Numbered from the stretch's first letter, positions 9,731 to 19,470 are shown. The stretch: 64,000 nucleotides of DNA from Marinobacter nanhaiticus D15-8W (GCF_036511935.1 NZ_AP028878.1:3410001-3474000), one strand, 5' to 3'. Notes: generated from the sequence alone by a model not told the origin. A program made the numbers and translations.

Positions 9731-10174
9731 TTACCATTCGACTCGTAGCTCGAATTTATCCCACGCTATCCGTGGGTTAACTCCTGGTTTCACTCTTACA
9801 ATTGTTCGTACAGGAATCTGATTTCCTCCAGATATGTAGGCTGCCTCGGCAGTGCCCGGCTTCCACCAAACACCCAGGCGATTAAGGCCAGCCTTCGCGA
9901 CCTCATCAAACCCGCCCGCTGCAGATAGCATGGTGTTACCCGTGATAGCGTTCTTGCGCCCTTTAGCTAACAATCCCTCACCAATCGGGAGAAGGCGCCC
10001 CTTGCTTATAAGGTGGCCTAAAACGTTATCAATGTCGTCAGTCTTGCCGAGGTAAGCGAAATCGTCTGTTAGGAACACAACCGCGTTGCTCTGGTTGATA
10101 ATCTCGCCAATATCCCGGAGTAGTTGTTGATTGATACCCGACATGTAGGCCTCGATTGGAACGTAGGATGCCAA
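9731..10174 (-). CDS. DUF6088/AbiEi-like protein, no toxin partner
   Basis: This 147-residue protein contains AVVFLTDDFAYLG followed by VLGHLISKGRLLPIGEGLLAKGR. That is the winged-helix pattern of DUF6088 and AbiEi-type antitoxin N-terminal domains (helix, then a strand pair ending in R-x-G-x-G-x-Y/L). Full-length relatives are usually about 200 residues, so this one is short. No AbiEii-type nucleotidyltransferase lies nearby. It could be an orphan antitoxin or a plain regulator. The family call comes from pattern memory. Confidence 0.45.
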   Translation of the reverse strand: MASYVPIEAYMSGINQQLLRDIGEIINQSNAVVFLTDDFAYLGKTDDIDNVLGHLISKGRLLPIGEGLLAKGRKNAITGNTMLSAAGGFDEVAKAGLNRLGVWWKPGTAEAAYISGGNQIPVRTIVRVKPGVNPRIAWDKFELRVEW

Positions 10175-10625
10175 ACTCTACCAATAACTATTATCCGGCC
10201 GGTATTTAAAAATGACAACGAAAGCGCTGGCCAGCTCTAAGCCTACGCTGGCGAGTTGTGAGCTAGCGACAGTGTACCCGCAGTGTACCGTTAAAGAACC
10301 AAATGTTACTGATGAGAGGACATTCATGGATGAGGTCTTACCAGGGTTCACTACTGGTACACTCTCGGTGTTGTTGGGCTACTAACCTCAGCCAAGAGAC
10401 TGCGTCCGACCAACCCCTCATAGATAACCGTAATTGCTGTTCAGCTCAGAGCGAGAACAGCTGCTGAAAAAACAGAGCATAGTTCAGCGTCAGGGGTCTT
10501 TTTGTTCTCGTCAGTTTGGGGTTCATTCACTTACGTTCCGATACCCCCTCGCTTGCTCAAATCAATATTAATGCTTTAAGTCCGCGACAACCCGCCGTAA
10601 AAGCTAATCGGGCACTGCTTGTCCC
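10175..10625. other. Intergenic region with a weak 57-aa frame
   Basis: No recognised gene is seen. An ATG at 10212 opens a 57-codon frame on the plus strand to a TAA at 10383-10385, with no ribosome site. It may be a small gene, a remnant or chance. Confidence 0.3.
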
Positions 10626-10687
10626 TTACTGGCGAGACCCCCTTATAATTTCCCATGCATAAAACGAGGGGTCACGCCAGTAATAAT
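10626..10687 (-). pseudogene. 3' end of the unknown gene split by the IS3 element
   Basis: Joined to base 14563 across the insertion element, this stretch continues the reading frame of the 14563-14938 gene and adds DYYWRDPSFYAWEIIRGSRQ before a TAA at 10626-10628. The seamless frame is good evidence that both pieces were one gene of about 145 residues. An imperfect 13-bp inverted repeat (10629-10641 with 10668-10680, one mismatch) overlaps this coding end. Confidence 0.6.
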
Positions 10688-10761
10688 TGTAAACACCCCC
10701 TAAAATCGGTGCATGCGTAATTAGAGTTCTCCGGCCTACAATGAGGCAAACGGAGAGCAGC

Positions 10762-11028
10762 ATGAAGAAATCACGGTACAGCGAGTCCCAGATCGTCAAG
10801 ATCCTGAAGGAGGTCGAGGGCGGTCGCCTGGTCAAGGAAGTCTGCCGGGAGTACGGCATCTCCGACGCGACCTACTACAACTGGAAATCGAAGTACGGTG
10901 GCATGGAAGCGTCTGACGTGAAGCGCCTCAAAGAGCTTGAAGAGGAAAACCGCCGGCTCAAGCAGATGTACGCTGAGCTCAGTCTCGACCACAAGCTGCT
11001 GAAGGATGTGATCGAAAAAAAGCTGTAA
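10762..11028 (+). CDS. IS3-family transposase OrfA
   Basis: This 88-residue helix-turn-helix protein (MKKSRYSESQIVKILKEVE) has a leucine-zipper-like C-terminal helix (RLKELEEENRRLKQMYAEL). The ATG at 10762 is chosen over an upstream ATG at 10741 because the conserved family N-terminus starts there. The frame ends at TAA 11026-11028, just past the slippery heptamer used to make OrfAB by a -1 shift. Confidence 0.9.
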   Translation: MKKSRYSESQIVKILKEVEGGRLVKEVCREYGISDATYYNWKSKYGGMEASDVKRLKELEEENRRLKQMYAELSLDHKLLKDVIEKKL

Positions 11029-11295
11029 AGCCGGCTGTTCGACGCGAACTGGTGGATTACCTCAAGCAGGCTCATGGCATCAGCGTTCGCAGAGCCTGCC
11101 GAATCGCTGGCATCAGTGACTCTGTGTATCGGTACCAGCCCGATACCGCCCGTGATGAGCCGGTGATTGCAGCGCTTCAGAGCGCCACTGAACGCTATCC
11201 TGCCTACGGCTTCAGCAAGCTGTTCAAGGTGCTGCGTCGATGGGGGCATGCCTGGAATCACAAACGAGTCCATCGACTGTACCGCGCGCTCAACC
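11022..11295 (+). pseudogene. IS3 OrfB, 5' part (interrupted by IS66)
   Basis: In the -1 frame after A AAA AAG (11016-11022) the reading continues AVKPAVRRELVDYLKQAHGISVRRACRIAGISDSVYRY and on to RLYRALN. The IS66 element enters at 11296, and the frame then runs by chance to 11333. The other half resumes at 13969. Confidence 0.88.
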
Positions 11296-11380
11296 GTAAG
11301 CGTTCATTCCGCGACGTTCTGCCACCCCGCTGAGATTCGCTCTACAGTAACCTCACATTTCCCGATACGAGGTTACCCCC

Positions 11381-11671
11381 ATGAGAAAGCACCGTACTCC
11401 AGAACAGTGGCAGACCCTGGTTGATCAGCAGCGCGCCAGCGGCTTGTCAGCACCGCAGTTTTGTAAACAGGAGAAGATCGGTTACGCCAGCTTCTGTAAC
11501 TGGCGCAAGCGCCTGTCCGACCCGTCGACTGATGAGTCGTCAGGTCCCGGTGAAGCCGATTTTCTGGATCTCTCGTCGTTGATGGGCAACTCTCCATCCT
11601 CCGGCCCCGGCTGGAACATTGTGCTCAGCCTGGGCAACGGCGTGGAACTGCGGCTGAGCCAGAACGGATGA
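11381..11671 (+). CDS. tnpA: IS66 TnpA-like protein
   Basis: This 96-residue first gene of the IS66 element has an N-terminal helix-turn-helix pattern (RTPEQWQTLVDQQRASGLSAPQFCKQEKIGYASFCNWRKRL). In this family TnpA and TnpB are needed with TnpC for movement. It ends with a 4-base overlap with tnpB. Confidence 0.88.
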   Translation: MRKHRTPEQWQTLVDQQRASGLSAPQFCKQEKIGYASFCNWRKRLSDPSTDESSGPGEADFLDLSSLMGNSPSSGPGWNIVLSLGNGVELRLSQNG

Positions 11672-12012
11672 TCGGGCTCGATAGTCAGGCCCGGATCTGG
11701 CTGTGCACTGAGCCCACCGATATGCGCAAATCGTTCCGGGGCCTGAGCGCCCTGGTCCGGAATCAGTTGAAGCACGACCCGCTCAGCGGCCAGTATTTCG
11801 TCTTCGTCAATCGCCGTAAAACTCAGATGAAGATGCTGTATTTTACGACCACTGGTTACTGCCTGTGGGCCAAACGCCTGGAGCAGGGACAGTTCCGGGT
11901 GCCTTTATCTGCCTCCGGTCAGCGAGCCCTGACGCTGACGGATCTGCAACTGCTGATCGATGGCATTGAGGTGCAGAAATACCGCCAGTTCAAGCGTTTT
12001 CGAGGGGTATAG
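11668..12012 (+). CDS. tnpB: IS66 TnpB (Orf2-like)
   Basis: This 114-residue protein carries the family hallmark sequence CTEPTDMRKSFRGLSALV near the start and the RRKTQMKMLYF segment in the middle. The ATGA overlap with tnpA couples translation. Its molecular role in transposition is not well known. Confidence 0.92.
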   Translation: MIGLDSQARIWLCTEPTDMRKSFRGLSALVRNQLKHDPLSGQYFVFVNRRKTQMKMLYFTTTGYCLWAKRLEQGQFRVPLSASGQRALTLTDLQLLIDGIEVQKYRQFKRFRGV

Positions 12013-12040
12013 AAGGCCGGGTTCCGGTATAATATCGGTC

Positions 12041-13672
12041 ATGAATTCAACGGCTTCTGCTCCTTCTCCCAATGCATCGTCCTCCTCGGCTCTGGCCGAG
12101 GAGAATGCACTGCTGCGTGAGCAGGTCCAGACCCTTCAGCGCCAGCTGGACTGGTTCAAGAAGCAGCTGTTCGGCCCCAAATCCGAGAAGCAGGCATTTG
12201 ACCTGCCGGGCCAGAACAGCCTGTTCCAGGAAGGCGATGCACCGGTTCCGGAGAACCCACCGGAAGAGAAAAAGCGCACGGTTAAAGCCTATCAGCGTGG
12301 TACCGGTAAGAAGCAGCGGGACGACGACTGCCTGAACGACACCGGCCTGCGCTTCACCGCCGATGTGCCGGTGGAGGTCATTGAACACCTGCCACCGGAA
12401 CTGACCGGGCCGGAGGCTGACCAGTACGAAGTGATCGGCAGCAAGACCACCTACCGGCTGGCCCAGCGGGCCTCCAGCTATGTGGTGCTTAAGTGCGAAC
12501 GCCCGGTGTTCCGGCGCAAGGGCACCGAGAAGCTCATCACGACACCGGCTCCGTTCAACGTGCTGGACAACAGCCTGGCCGATGTCAGCCTGCTGGCCGG
12601 GTTGCTGGTGGACAAATTCCAGTTCCATCTGCCGCTGTATCGCCAGCACCAGCGTATCCAACAGGCCGGTATCACCGTCAGTCGCAGCACTCTGACCAAT
12701 CTGGTCAAGCGTGCCATCGACCTGCTGCGCCCCATTGTGGATGCCCAGACCGACAACGTACTGCGCAGTCGGGTACTGGCCATGGACGAAACGCCCATCA
12801 AGGCCGGTCATCAGGGCCGGGCCGGCCCGCAAAAGGGCAAGATGAAATCCGGCTGGTTCTGGCCGCTGTATGGCGATGCCGACGAGGTGGTGTTCACTTA
12901 CTCTAACAGCCGTGGGCGTGCCCATATCGAAGAAGTACTCAGCGAATCGTTCAGCGGCACCCTGATCAGTGACGGCTACGCGGCCTATGCCCGTTATGCC
13001 GCCGCCCAGGAAAACGTCACCCATGCCCAATGCTGGGTGCACAGTCGCCGTTACTTTATCGAGGCGCAGAAGGATCATCCGGAGATAGTCACCGACGCGC
13101 TGCAACAGATCGCCACGGTGTACCGGAATGAAGAGGCCATCAAAACCCAGGGGCTGACTGGCGAGAAGAAACGCCAGTACCGGTTGGATCACTCGAAACC
13201 GGTGGTCAGCGACTTCTTCCAGTGGTGCCGGGATCAGTTGGCGCAAGGCGGCCTCGTGCCCAGCGATTCGCTGACCAAAGCCCTGAACTACGTGCTCAGC
13301 CGTGAAGCGAGCCTGACCGTGTTCCTGGAAGACCCGGATGTGCAGCCAGACACCAACCACCTGGAACGAGCACTACGCCCCATTCCAATGGGCAAGAAAA
13401 ACTGGATGTTCTGCTGGACCGAACTGGGCGCGGAACACCTGGGCGTCATCCAGAGCCTGATCAGCACCTGCAAGCTGCACGATATTACCCCGTACACGTA
13501 TCTGGTGGACGTGCTGCAACGTATCAGCCAGCACCCGGCCCGTGAAGTCAGCGACCTGACGCCCCGACTCTGGAAACCCCGGTTCGCCGACAATCCGCTA
13601 CGGGCGCTGATCGACCCACGCCACCCTGACCGACAGAACAAACAGCCGGAGGCCAACGTCCGTGCGCATTGA
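12041..13672 (+). CDS. tnpC: IS66 transposase TnpC
   Basis: This 543-residue DDE transposase starts at the ATG at 12041. An earlier ATG in the same frame lies inside tnpB and adds an unrelated stretch. The N-terminus has a coiled coil (ALAEENALLREQVQTLQRQLDWFKKQLFG), then a zinc-binding region and the catalytic domain with Asp in AMDETPIKAG, Asp in LISDGYAAY and Glu in NHLERALRPI. It is full length, and the next small gene overlaps its end by 11 bases. Confidence 0.94.
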   Translation: MNSTASAPSPNASSSSALAEENALLREQVQTLQRQLDWFKKQLFGPKSEKQAFDLPGQNSLFQEGDAPVPENPPEEKKRTVKAYQRGTGKKQRDDDCLNDTGLRFTADVPVEVIEHLPPELTGPEADQYEVIGSKTTYRLAQRASSYVVLKCERPVFRRKGTEKLITTPAPFNVLDNSLADVSLLAGLLVDKFQFHLPLYRQHQRIQQAGITVSRSTLTNLVKRAIDLLRPIVDAQTDNVLRSRVLAMDETPIKAGHQGRAGPQKGKMKSGWFWPLYGDADEVVFTYSNSRGRAHIEEVLSESFSGTLISDGYAAYARYAAAQENVTHAQCWVHSRRYFIEAQKDHPEIVTDALQQIATVYRNEEAIKTQGLTGEKKRQYRLDHSKPVVSDFFQWCRDQLAQGGLVPSDSLTKALNYVLSREASLTVFLEDPDVQPDTNHLERALRPIPMGKKNWMFCWTELGAEHLGVIQSLISTCKLHDITPYTYLVDVLQRISQHPAREVSDLTPRLWKPRFADNPLRALIDPRHPDRQNKQPEANVRAH

Positions 13673-13931
13673 GGACATGACCATCGACCAGTTGCTGGAA
13701 CTGAACCAGACCATCTGCCAGCGAATTGATGAACTGCAAGAACAAGAAACCCTGCATGCCTTGAGTCAATTGCGGGTTGGCCTGAAAGTGACCTTCGAAG
13801 GCCGGGAAGGACCGGTGTTGGGGATCGTCACCAAAATCAATCGCAAGAGTGTGATCGTGCTGGGTGAGGATGGCAGGAAACAGTACAAGGTCTCGCCGGA
13901 GTTATTAAGGCCTCTCCGTGACGTGAAGTAG
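13662..13931 (+). CDS. Small IS66 accessory protein
   Basis: This 89-residue protein (MRIEDMTIDQLLELNQTICQRIDELQEQE) has a helical front and a beta-rich KOW-like back half (LRVGLKVTFEGREGPVLGIVTKINRKSVIVL). It overlaps the end of tnpC and sits inside the inverted repeats, so it travels with the element. Its function is unknown. Confidence 0.75.
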   Translation: MRIEDMTIDQLLELNQTICQRIDELQEQETLHALSQLRVGLKVTFEGREGPVLGIVTKINRKSVIVLGEDGRKQYKVSPELLRPLRDVK

Positions 13932-13968
13932 GTCAACTACGTCGTGGAATGAACGCTTACGCTCAACC

Positions 13969-14546
13969 TGAACAAGCGACGACGGGGTAAGAAGCGGCTT
14001 CCAACCCGAAATCCTGAACCGCTGGCCGTCCCCAGCACAGCGAATCACTGCTGGTCCATGGATTTCATGAGCGACAGCCTGTTCTGTGGTCGCCGGTTCC
14101 GAACGTTCAATGTGGTGGATGACTTCAACCGGGAAGTCCTTGCCATCGAGATTGACCTGAACCTGCCAGCACCGAGGGTCATCCGGGTCCTGGAACGCAT
14201 CATCGCCTGGCGAGGTTACCCGGCCAGACTACGCATGGATAACGGCCCGGAGTTCATCTCCATCGCCTTGGCAGACTGGGCAGAAAAGCACGGTATCGCG
14301 TTGGAATTTATCAAGCCCGGTAAGCCGACCCAGAACTCCTACGTGGAGCGCTTCAACCGGACTTACCGGGACGAGATCCTGAATATGTATGTCTTCCGGA
14401 ATCTCACCGAAGTCCGGCAGCGGACCGAGTCGTGGATGGCGGAATACAACGACGAACGTCCCCACGATTCACTGGAAGACCTGACGCCATGGGAATATCT
14501 GGCGAGACACCAACAGACGGAAAACTCTAATCAGCGGTGCAACTAA
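13969..14546 (+). pseudogene. IS3 OrfB, 3' part with DDE residues
   Basis: Removing 11296-13968 joins ...RLYRALN to LNKRRRGKKRLPTRNPEPLAV in frame. The catalytic Asp lies in CWSMDFMSD, the second Asp in LRMDNGPEF and the Glu in SYVERFNRTYRDEIL. The internal ATG at 14058 is not a natural start. Confidence 0.9.
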
Positions 14547-14562
14547 AACAGGGATGTTTACA

Positions 14563-14938
14563 CTTCTTCCTGCAGCGTATCGGACTGATGGCATGTGTTC
14601 CCCGGATACACATCAATACCATAAGCGGTCCGAATCACCTCTTGATAGTGCGGAGGAAGATGGAGCAGCACGTCGAAAACTGTTTGGTGAAGGTTCAGAG
14701 GCTCACAGGTCGCCGCCGTGGTCACCAAGAACTCATGAGACATTGAAGACAGGTCCATCGGCGCATACTTGTACTCCTCGGCACAACGTTGCGCGTTCAT
14801 CGCGTTCCAGTGGATGTAGTACTGACGCTGGAGACTCCTGAGTTCATCTTCGACAAACAGAATCTCCGCCTCAAGCTTTGCCAGGGAGATGGCGTGATTT
14901 GGAGTTTCCGCTGGAGGAAACATTGAAATGATCGGCAT
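14563..14938 (-). pseudogene. 5' part of an unknown island gene split by the IS3 element
   Basis: The frame begins MPIISMFPPAETPNHAISLA after AGGGA and runs 125 native residues to QEE, where the IS3 end supplies a false stop. The rest of the gene lies at 10626-10687. It has a coiled-coil-like stretch (KLEAEILFVEDELRSLQRQYY) and no recognised domain. It lies 32 bases after the AlpA-like gene and is probably in its operon. Confidence 0.65.
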
Positions 14939-14970
14939 GACTATTTCCCTAGAAAAATTGGCTTAACAAA

Positions 14971-15165
14971 CTATTTGGTGGCAATCATATGCATATCGCT
15001 CTGCAAGATCTGGTCGTCGAAGCGATTAATGTCAGACACATGCCAGCGGGTCGAACCGGAGCTCAATTTTTTTGGCGGTGGGAATTTGCCCTCCCGAACC
15101 CAGCGCCAGATGGTGTGCCGCGACACCCCGTAGTGATTTCCAACCTGTACGTCTGTCCAAAACAT
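14971..15165 (-). CDS. AlpA-family regulator / excisionase-like protein
   Basis: This 64-residue protein starts at the ATG at 15165 (MFWTDVQVGNHYGVSRHTIWRWVREGKFPPPKKLSSGSTRWHVSDINRFD). That is the complete AlpA-type winged helix-turn-helix used by prophages and islands to control or direct excision. AGAGAAAGAG precedes the start, while the longer frame to 15264 has no such site. It is the best candidate in the island for a recombination directionality factor partnering the 7606 integrase, though it is 6 kb away because of the IS insertions. Confidence 0.75.
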   Translation of the reverse strand: MFWTDVQVGNHYGVSRHTIWRWVREGKFPPPKKLSSGSTRWHVSDINRFDDQILQSDMHMIATK

Positions 15166-15358
15166 GCTCTTTCTCTCTATATCGGTGTATTTAGGGTTAG
15201 GACGAGAGATATGGTAGGGAAACGCAAGAGAGGAGCGGGCCGTGTAATTGAGGGTTTTCTGCAATTGGACGAGAATTTCTAAAAAAATAGTGGTTGGATG
15301 AAATCCGTTAGTACGGAATCGATGGCAAAACCCAATCGGTCTTTGAGACGAGGCACAA
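15166..15358. other. Upstream region of the AlpA-like gene
   Basis: No gene is seen. The stretch should hold the promoter of the AlpA operon and ends where the duplicated unit starts. Confidence 0.3.
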
Positions 15359-15466
15359 AAGTAACAGGAAAAAAAGTTCCCGACCTATGCAGACGCGGAC
15401 GAGCTCGATGTGATCGACGTACGAATTAGTGAGGGCAATACCGTCGTAGAGGGGAACTCTTCCTGA
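15359..15466 (+). pseudogene. Decayed N-terminal lipoyl-domain remnant, left copy
   Basis: Reading gives KVPDL, then after a one-base shift ADELDVIDVRISEGNTVVEGNSS and a TGA. This matches the start of lipoyl domains of E2 or lipoyl-bearing E3 proteins (I/VRVPDLGGADxVDVIEI..EGDTVxxEDSL). The lipoylated Lys and all later domains are missing. A second decayed copy lies at 44392-44502. The assignment is by pattern recognition. Confidence 0.5.
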
Positions 15467-15472
15467 CTATGT

Positions 15473-16267
15473 GACCGGCTCCCACAGTCTGTAATCTAAC
15501 TGCCCCTGAACTAACCCCGATTTTGACCCTACTCTGAACCTCCCCATATTAGCTCCAGCTAGAGCAGGCTCTGCCCTACTACAATTGCAAGACATTCTCG
15601 GGTTAGTTCAAGCTCTCCCAAAAGGCTTCTTCAACCGGTCGGGTTTGGCGCTGGCGTGGACCAACGCGTTGTCGACTTTTGTTGATGTGGGTTGAGCCTG
15701 CCTTTTCGTGGAGGTCATCGATGTTCTGCGTGATCACCGTTACATCGAATTTTAATTCTAGAGCTACCAGGGCCTCGTGTGCTTTGTTCGGTTTAGCGTT
15801 CTCGACAACACGCTTCCTTTGATTCCAGTATTCGAGCACCTTTCCGCGATCTTTTTTCCAACCTCCAAAAGAAGCAACCTCAAGCTGATTCCAGTTGCTC
15901 CAGATGCCCTCGCTACCTCGATAAGTGCTTAATCCACTCTCGGCGCTGATTCCAGCCCCGGTGAACACAACGACCTTCTTCCGGGAGACCACACTTTTAG
16001 CCCTCGTTTCATTTCGATGCCTTTTAGAATCCAGTAGTTAGCGACGGCGGGCGTCGCTAGATAGTTAAATGTGGTTATCGTTGACGTGACCTGCTACCGA
16101 CTTCCCGGTTAGGCCGATCTCACTGAGATGAGAATGGTCGCGGCCGTATTGTTGAGGTCAAGGCGGTTTCAGCTGGATAATAAATTACCAGCGTGCTGTG
16201 AGTCGATCGCGCGATCGAGGCTAGGCTGACACTCTCGTTTAGCTCACTTTAGGACTGGGGTACCTAT
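15473..16267. other. Insert of about 0.8 kb that splits the left copy of the duplicated unit
   Basis: In the right copy (44392-44638) the lipoyl remnant is followed directly by CTAT and the 43-aa gene. In the left copy the two are 0.8 kb apart and CTAT occurs on both sides (15469-15472 and 16264-16267), which could be a target duplication. The insert carries a truncated Sir2 gene and no transposase. The ends begin GTGACC and finish GGGTAC, so terminal repeats are weak at best. Confidence 0.45.
15603..15992 (-). pseudogene. Truncated SIR2-family NAD-dependent deacylase
   Basis: Residues 1 to about 102 are a clear sirtuin front: VVVFTGAGISAESGLSTYRGSEGIW, then the ITQNIDDLHEKAGS motif that includes the NAD-binding Gln-Asn-Ile-Asp. 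Right after AGSTH the homology stops and 26 unrelated residues follow. The catalytic His motif (xLHG) and the zinc cysteines are missing from a protein that should be about 240 residues. It cannot be a working deacylase. It may once have been part of a defence or metabolic gene. Confidence 0.75.
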
Positions 16268-16399
16268 ATGAATATGGCTGCAGCGTTTATCGGGTATGGG
16301 TGTTTCTTTCTTACGGTGACGATCGTTGCGTTAGTTGGCTACTGGCACGGGGATCGACTGGAGACCTGGGTGAAGAAAACACTCGGCCAACGAAAGTAA
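16268..16399 (+). CDS. 43-aa single-span membrane protein, left copy
   Basis: The frame MNMAAAFIGYGCFFLTVTIVALVGYWHGDRLETWVKKTLGQRK has one hydrophobic span (about residues 4-24) and a basic tail. A second copy at 44507-44638 differs at only five residues, and third-base conservation argues for selection on the protein. There is no clear ribosome site. The function is unknown. The next 24 bases are also shared with the right copy. Confidence 0.55.
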   Translation: MNMAAAFIGYGCFFLTVTIVALVGYWHGDRLETWVKKTLGQRK

Positions 16400-16707
16400 C
16401 ACGTAGGTGCACAGTGGAAGCGTGACCCTACCCCCGTTTTAGATCCAGCCAGAGTTGGAGATATAAGGCGCCGGAGACATAGCTGCCCTGCCCCGCCTAT
16501 GGATCAAATCATTTGACGGCGCTGGCTCGCTAAACGTGGGTTTGCTGGCAACTGGAGATGCATTGAAGACTGAGGTTTCGGTTGGGTCGCAAAGCGAACA
16601 TTCAAAATGGCCGACGAAGGCAATGAAAAAGGGCTCCGTTTGAGGCCCGGAAGTGTCATGCTTGGCGAGGGGGGCAAATAAAAAACTGAGCACGCTCAAA
16701 CCACGCT
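16400..16707. other. Intergenic region with a dispersed repeat copy
   Basis: No gene is recognised. A copy of the 17-base repeat TCGCAAAGCGAACATTC lies at 16587-16603. Confidence 0.4.
16587..16603 (+). repeat. Dispersed 17-bp repeat, copy A
   Basis: TCGCAAAGCGAACATTC, identical to the copy at 38033 and near-identical to those at 17444 and 21134. All copies are intergenic and within the metal block. Confidence 0.6.
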
Positions 16708-17205
16708 TCAATGCGAATGCTCACCCATCAGATAGTGAACCAGCGCGTTCAAGCTTTCCTCCGAAATTTTCCATCGTGGCATCGTAGCGTGCAATGGCTC
16801 ACCATCGGGGCCAATACCGTTCACGATGGCCTTTTTTAGCGATGACTCGTCATAAGAGGCATGGTTGTGGCCGTCATCGTGTTCGCTCTGCAGCGCCGCG
16901 TCGGTTAAAGCCGGAGCCATCACCCAGAAACGCGGCCACATGATGGCGCCGCCTTCCTTTTCAGAACCATGGCAGGTGGCACAACCGCCCCCGTGCATCT
17001 GCATATGATGGTTTCCGCCAACCGGGCGGATCCTCTCACCGGAGCTGGAAACGCCAGTGAAATAGAGGCGTTCCCCTTCGCTGCTGAAACTGGCTGGCCA
17101 GTTGTCGACGCTGTAGCGACTGTTGTGACCATCCATGCATCCGGATAACATCAACGCGCTCAAGGCCAGTGCTGAATATTTTCTGGTTCCATTGCCTTTA
17201 GCCAT
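16708..17205 (-). CDS. c-type cytochrome lipoprotein linked to the mer operon
   Basis: This 165-residue exported protein has a lipobox (ALMLSGC, lipidated Cys23), one heme-binding CATCH at 75-79, several His/Met-rich stretches (GGNHHMQMHGGG; EHDDGHNHAS) and a Met near the end (ATMPRW) that can serve as the distal heme ligand. It is on the mer strand, 294 bases after merA. A role in electron transfer or periplasmic metal handling is likely; a specific partner cannot be named. A second, different cytochrome lipoprotein occurs at 36581. Confidence 0.8.
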   Translation of the reverse strand: MAKGNGTRKYSALALSALMLSGCMDGHNSRYSVDNWPASFSSEGERLYFTGVSSSGERIRPVGGNHHMQMHGGGCATCHGSEKEGGAIMWPRFWVMAPALTDAALQSEHDDGHNHASYDESSLKKAIVNGIGPDGEPLHATMPRWKISEESLNALVHYLMGEHSH

Positions 17206-17499
17206 CTCACTTGCTTCCTGCGCGTTATGTGATGCTTGATTGCTTCCAATCTGCCCTGATTGTTCAAATCAGTAAACAGTCATAGGCAGAGTGATCATGA
17301 CCGATATCCGAAAACCGGGATAGATTTTTTCTCTGTAGTTTCCCGCGTAATTCCGTGTAATGCTATCGGGCGTTTATGGTATCGGGGCTTGCCAGGCCTT
17401 TAATTATGATTCAGAAAAGGATTTTCCGCTCGCTGGCCTGGCTCGCAAAGCGAACGTTCAAATTATGGACAATGCTAGCGTTGACCAGAGCCGGAGCGA
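17206..17499. other. Gap between merA and the cytochrome gene
   Basis: No gene is seen. It contains dispersed repeat copy B (17444-17460) and probably a promoter for the cytochrome gene. Repeat content suggests the cytochrome was added to the mer operon by recombination. Confidence 0.35.
17444..17460 (+). repeat. Dispersed 17-bp repeat, copy B
   Basis: TCGCAAAGCGAACGTTC, one change from copy A, lying 40 bases downstream of the merA stop. Confidence 0.55.
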
Positions 17500-19152
<1,653 letters not shown>

Positions 19153-19156
<4 letters not shown>

Positions 19157-19455
19157 TGCCCCTCCGGGGTCGCCTCTGAGGCCGTGGGAGTGGAGGGGTA
19201 ACCAGCGTCCCTCGTAGCCTCGGTGAGTTCCTCTATGGAAGTAAGCGCATCGTCAAAGGTGACGACGGTTTCTCGATCAGGGTAGCCCACGGAAACTTGC
19301 GACACCCCTTCCACTTTACTTAAGGCCAGCTTGACGGTGATCGGACAGGCGGAACAGGTCATGTCAGGCACCGAGAGCGTCACTGTTTGAGACGCAGCCC
19401 AGGAGGACATGCTGAGCAAAGTGAGAAACATGGCAAGTACAAACTGTTTACGCAT
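19153..19455 (-). CDS. merP: Periplasmic mercury-binding protein MerP
   Basis: This 100-residue protein has a signal peptide (MRKQFVLAMFLTLLSMSSWAA) and a heavy-metal-associated fold with DMTCSAC (Cys34, Cys37). The ATG at 19455 is preferred to one at 19470 because the signal peptide starts there. A Pro/Ser/Thr tail after residue 88 is longer than in most MerP proteins. Confidence 0.94.
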
Positions 19456-19470
19456 GAGAAAAATCTCCAT

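Larger units (their letters stand above)
11296..13960 (+). mobile_element. Complete IS66-family element inserted in the IS3 OrfB
   Basis: The terminal inverted repeats are 21 bp with one mismatch (GTAAGCGTTCATTCC followed by GCGACG on the left, with ACGACG as the right-end complement). The 8-base target GCTCAACC is repeated exactly at 11288-11295 and 13961-13968. At 2665 bp it has the family size and carries TnpA, TnpB, TnpC and a small fourth gene, all intact. The perfect duplication and intact genes suggest recent arrival and possible activity. Confidence 0.96.
10688..14562 (+). mobile_element. IS3-family element interrupted by an IS66 element
   Basis: The ends are TGTAAACA at 10688 and its complement TGTTTACA ending at 14562, with similar sequence (CCC, then AT-rich) inside both. 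Without the nested IS66 and one copy of its target duplication it would be about 1.2 kb, the usual IS3-family size. OrfA, a slippery site A AAA AAG (11016-11022) and OrfB with DDE residues are present. No target duplication is visible. The element splits an unknown gene, and its OrfB is broken, so it cannot move on its own. Confidence 0.88.

Noticed and set aside
10629..10680. Imperfect 13-bp inverted repeat left of the IS3 element, considered as a dif/Xer, attC or IS end
   Set aside because: It lies within the coding 3' end of the split gene and lacks dif or attC core sequences. It is noted there only as a dyad.
12047..13360. 437-codon open frame on the minus strand
   Set aside because: It is fully antisense to the IS66 transposase TnpC, whose motifs are clear. 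It is a composition shadow of a GC-rich gene.
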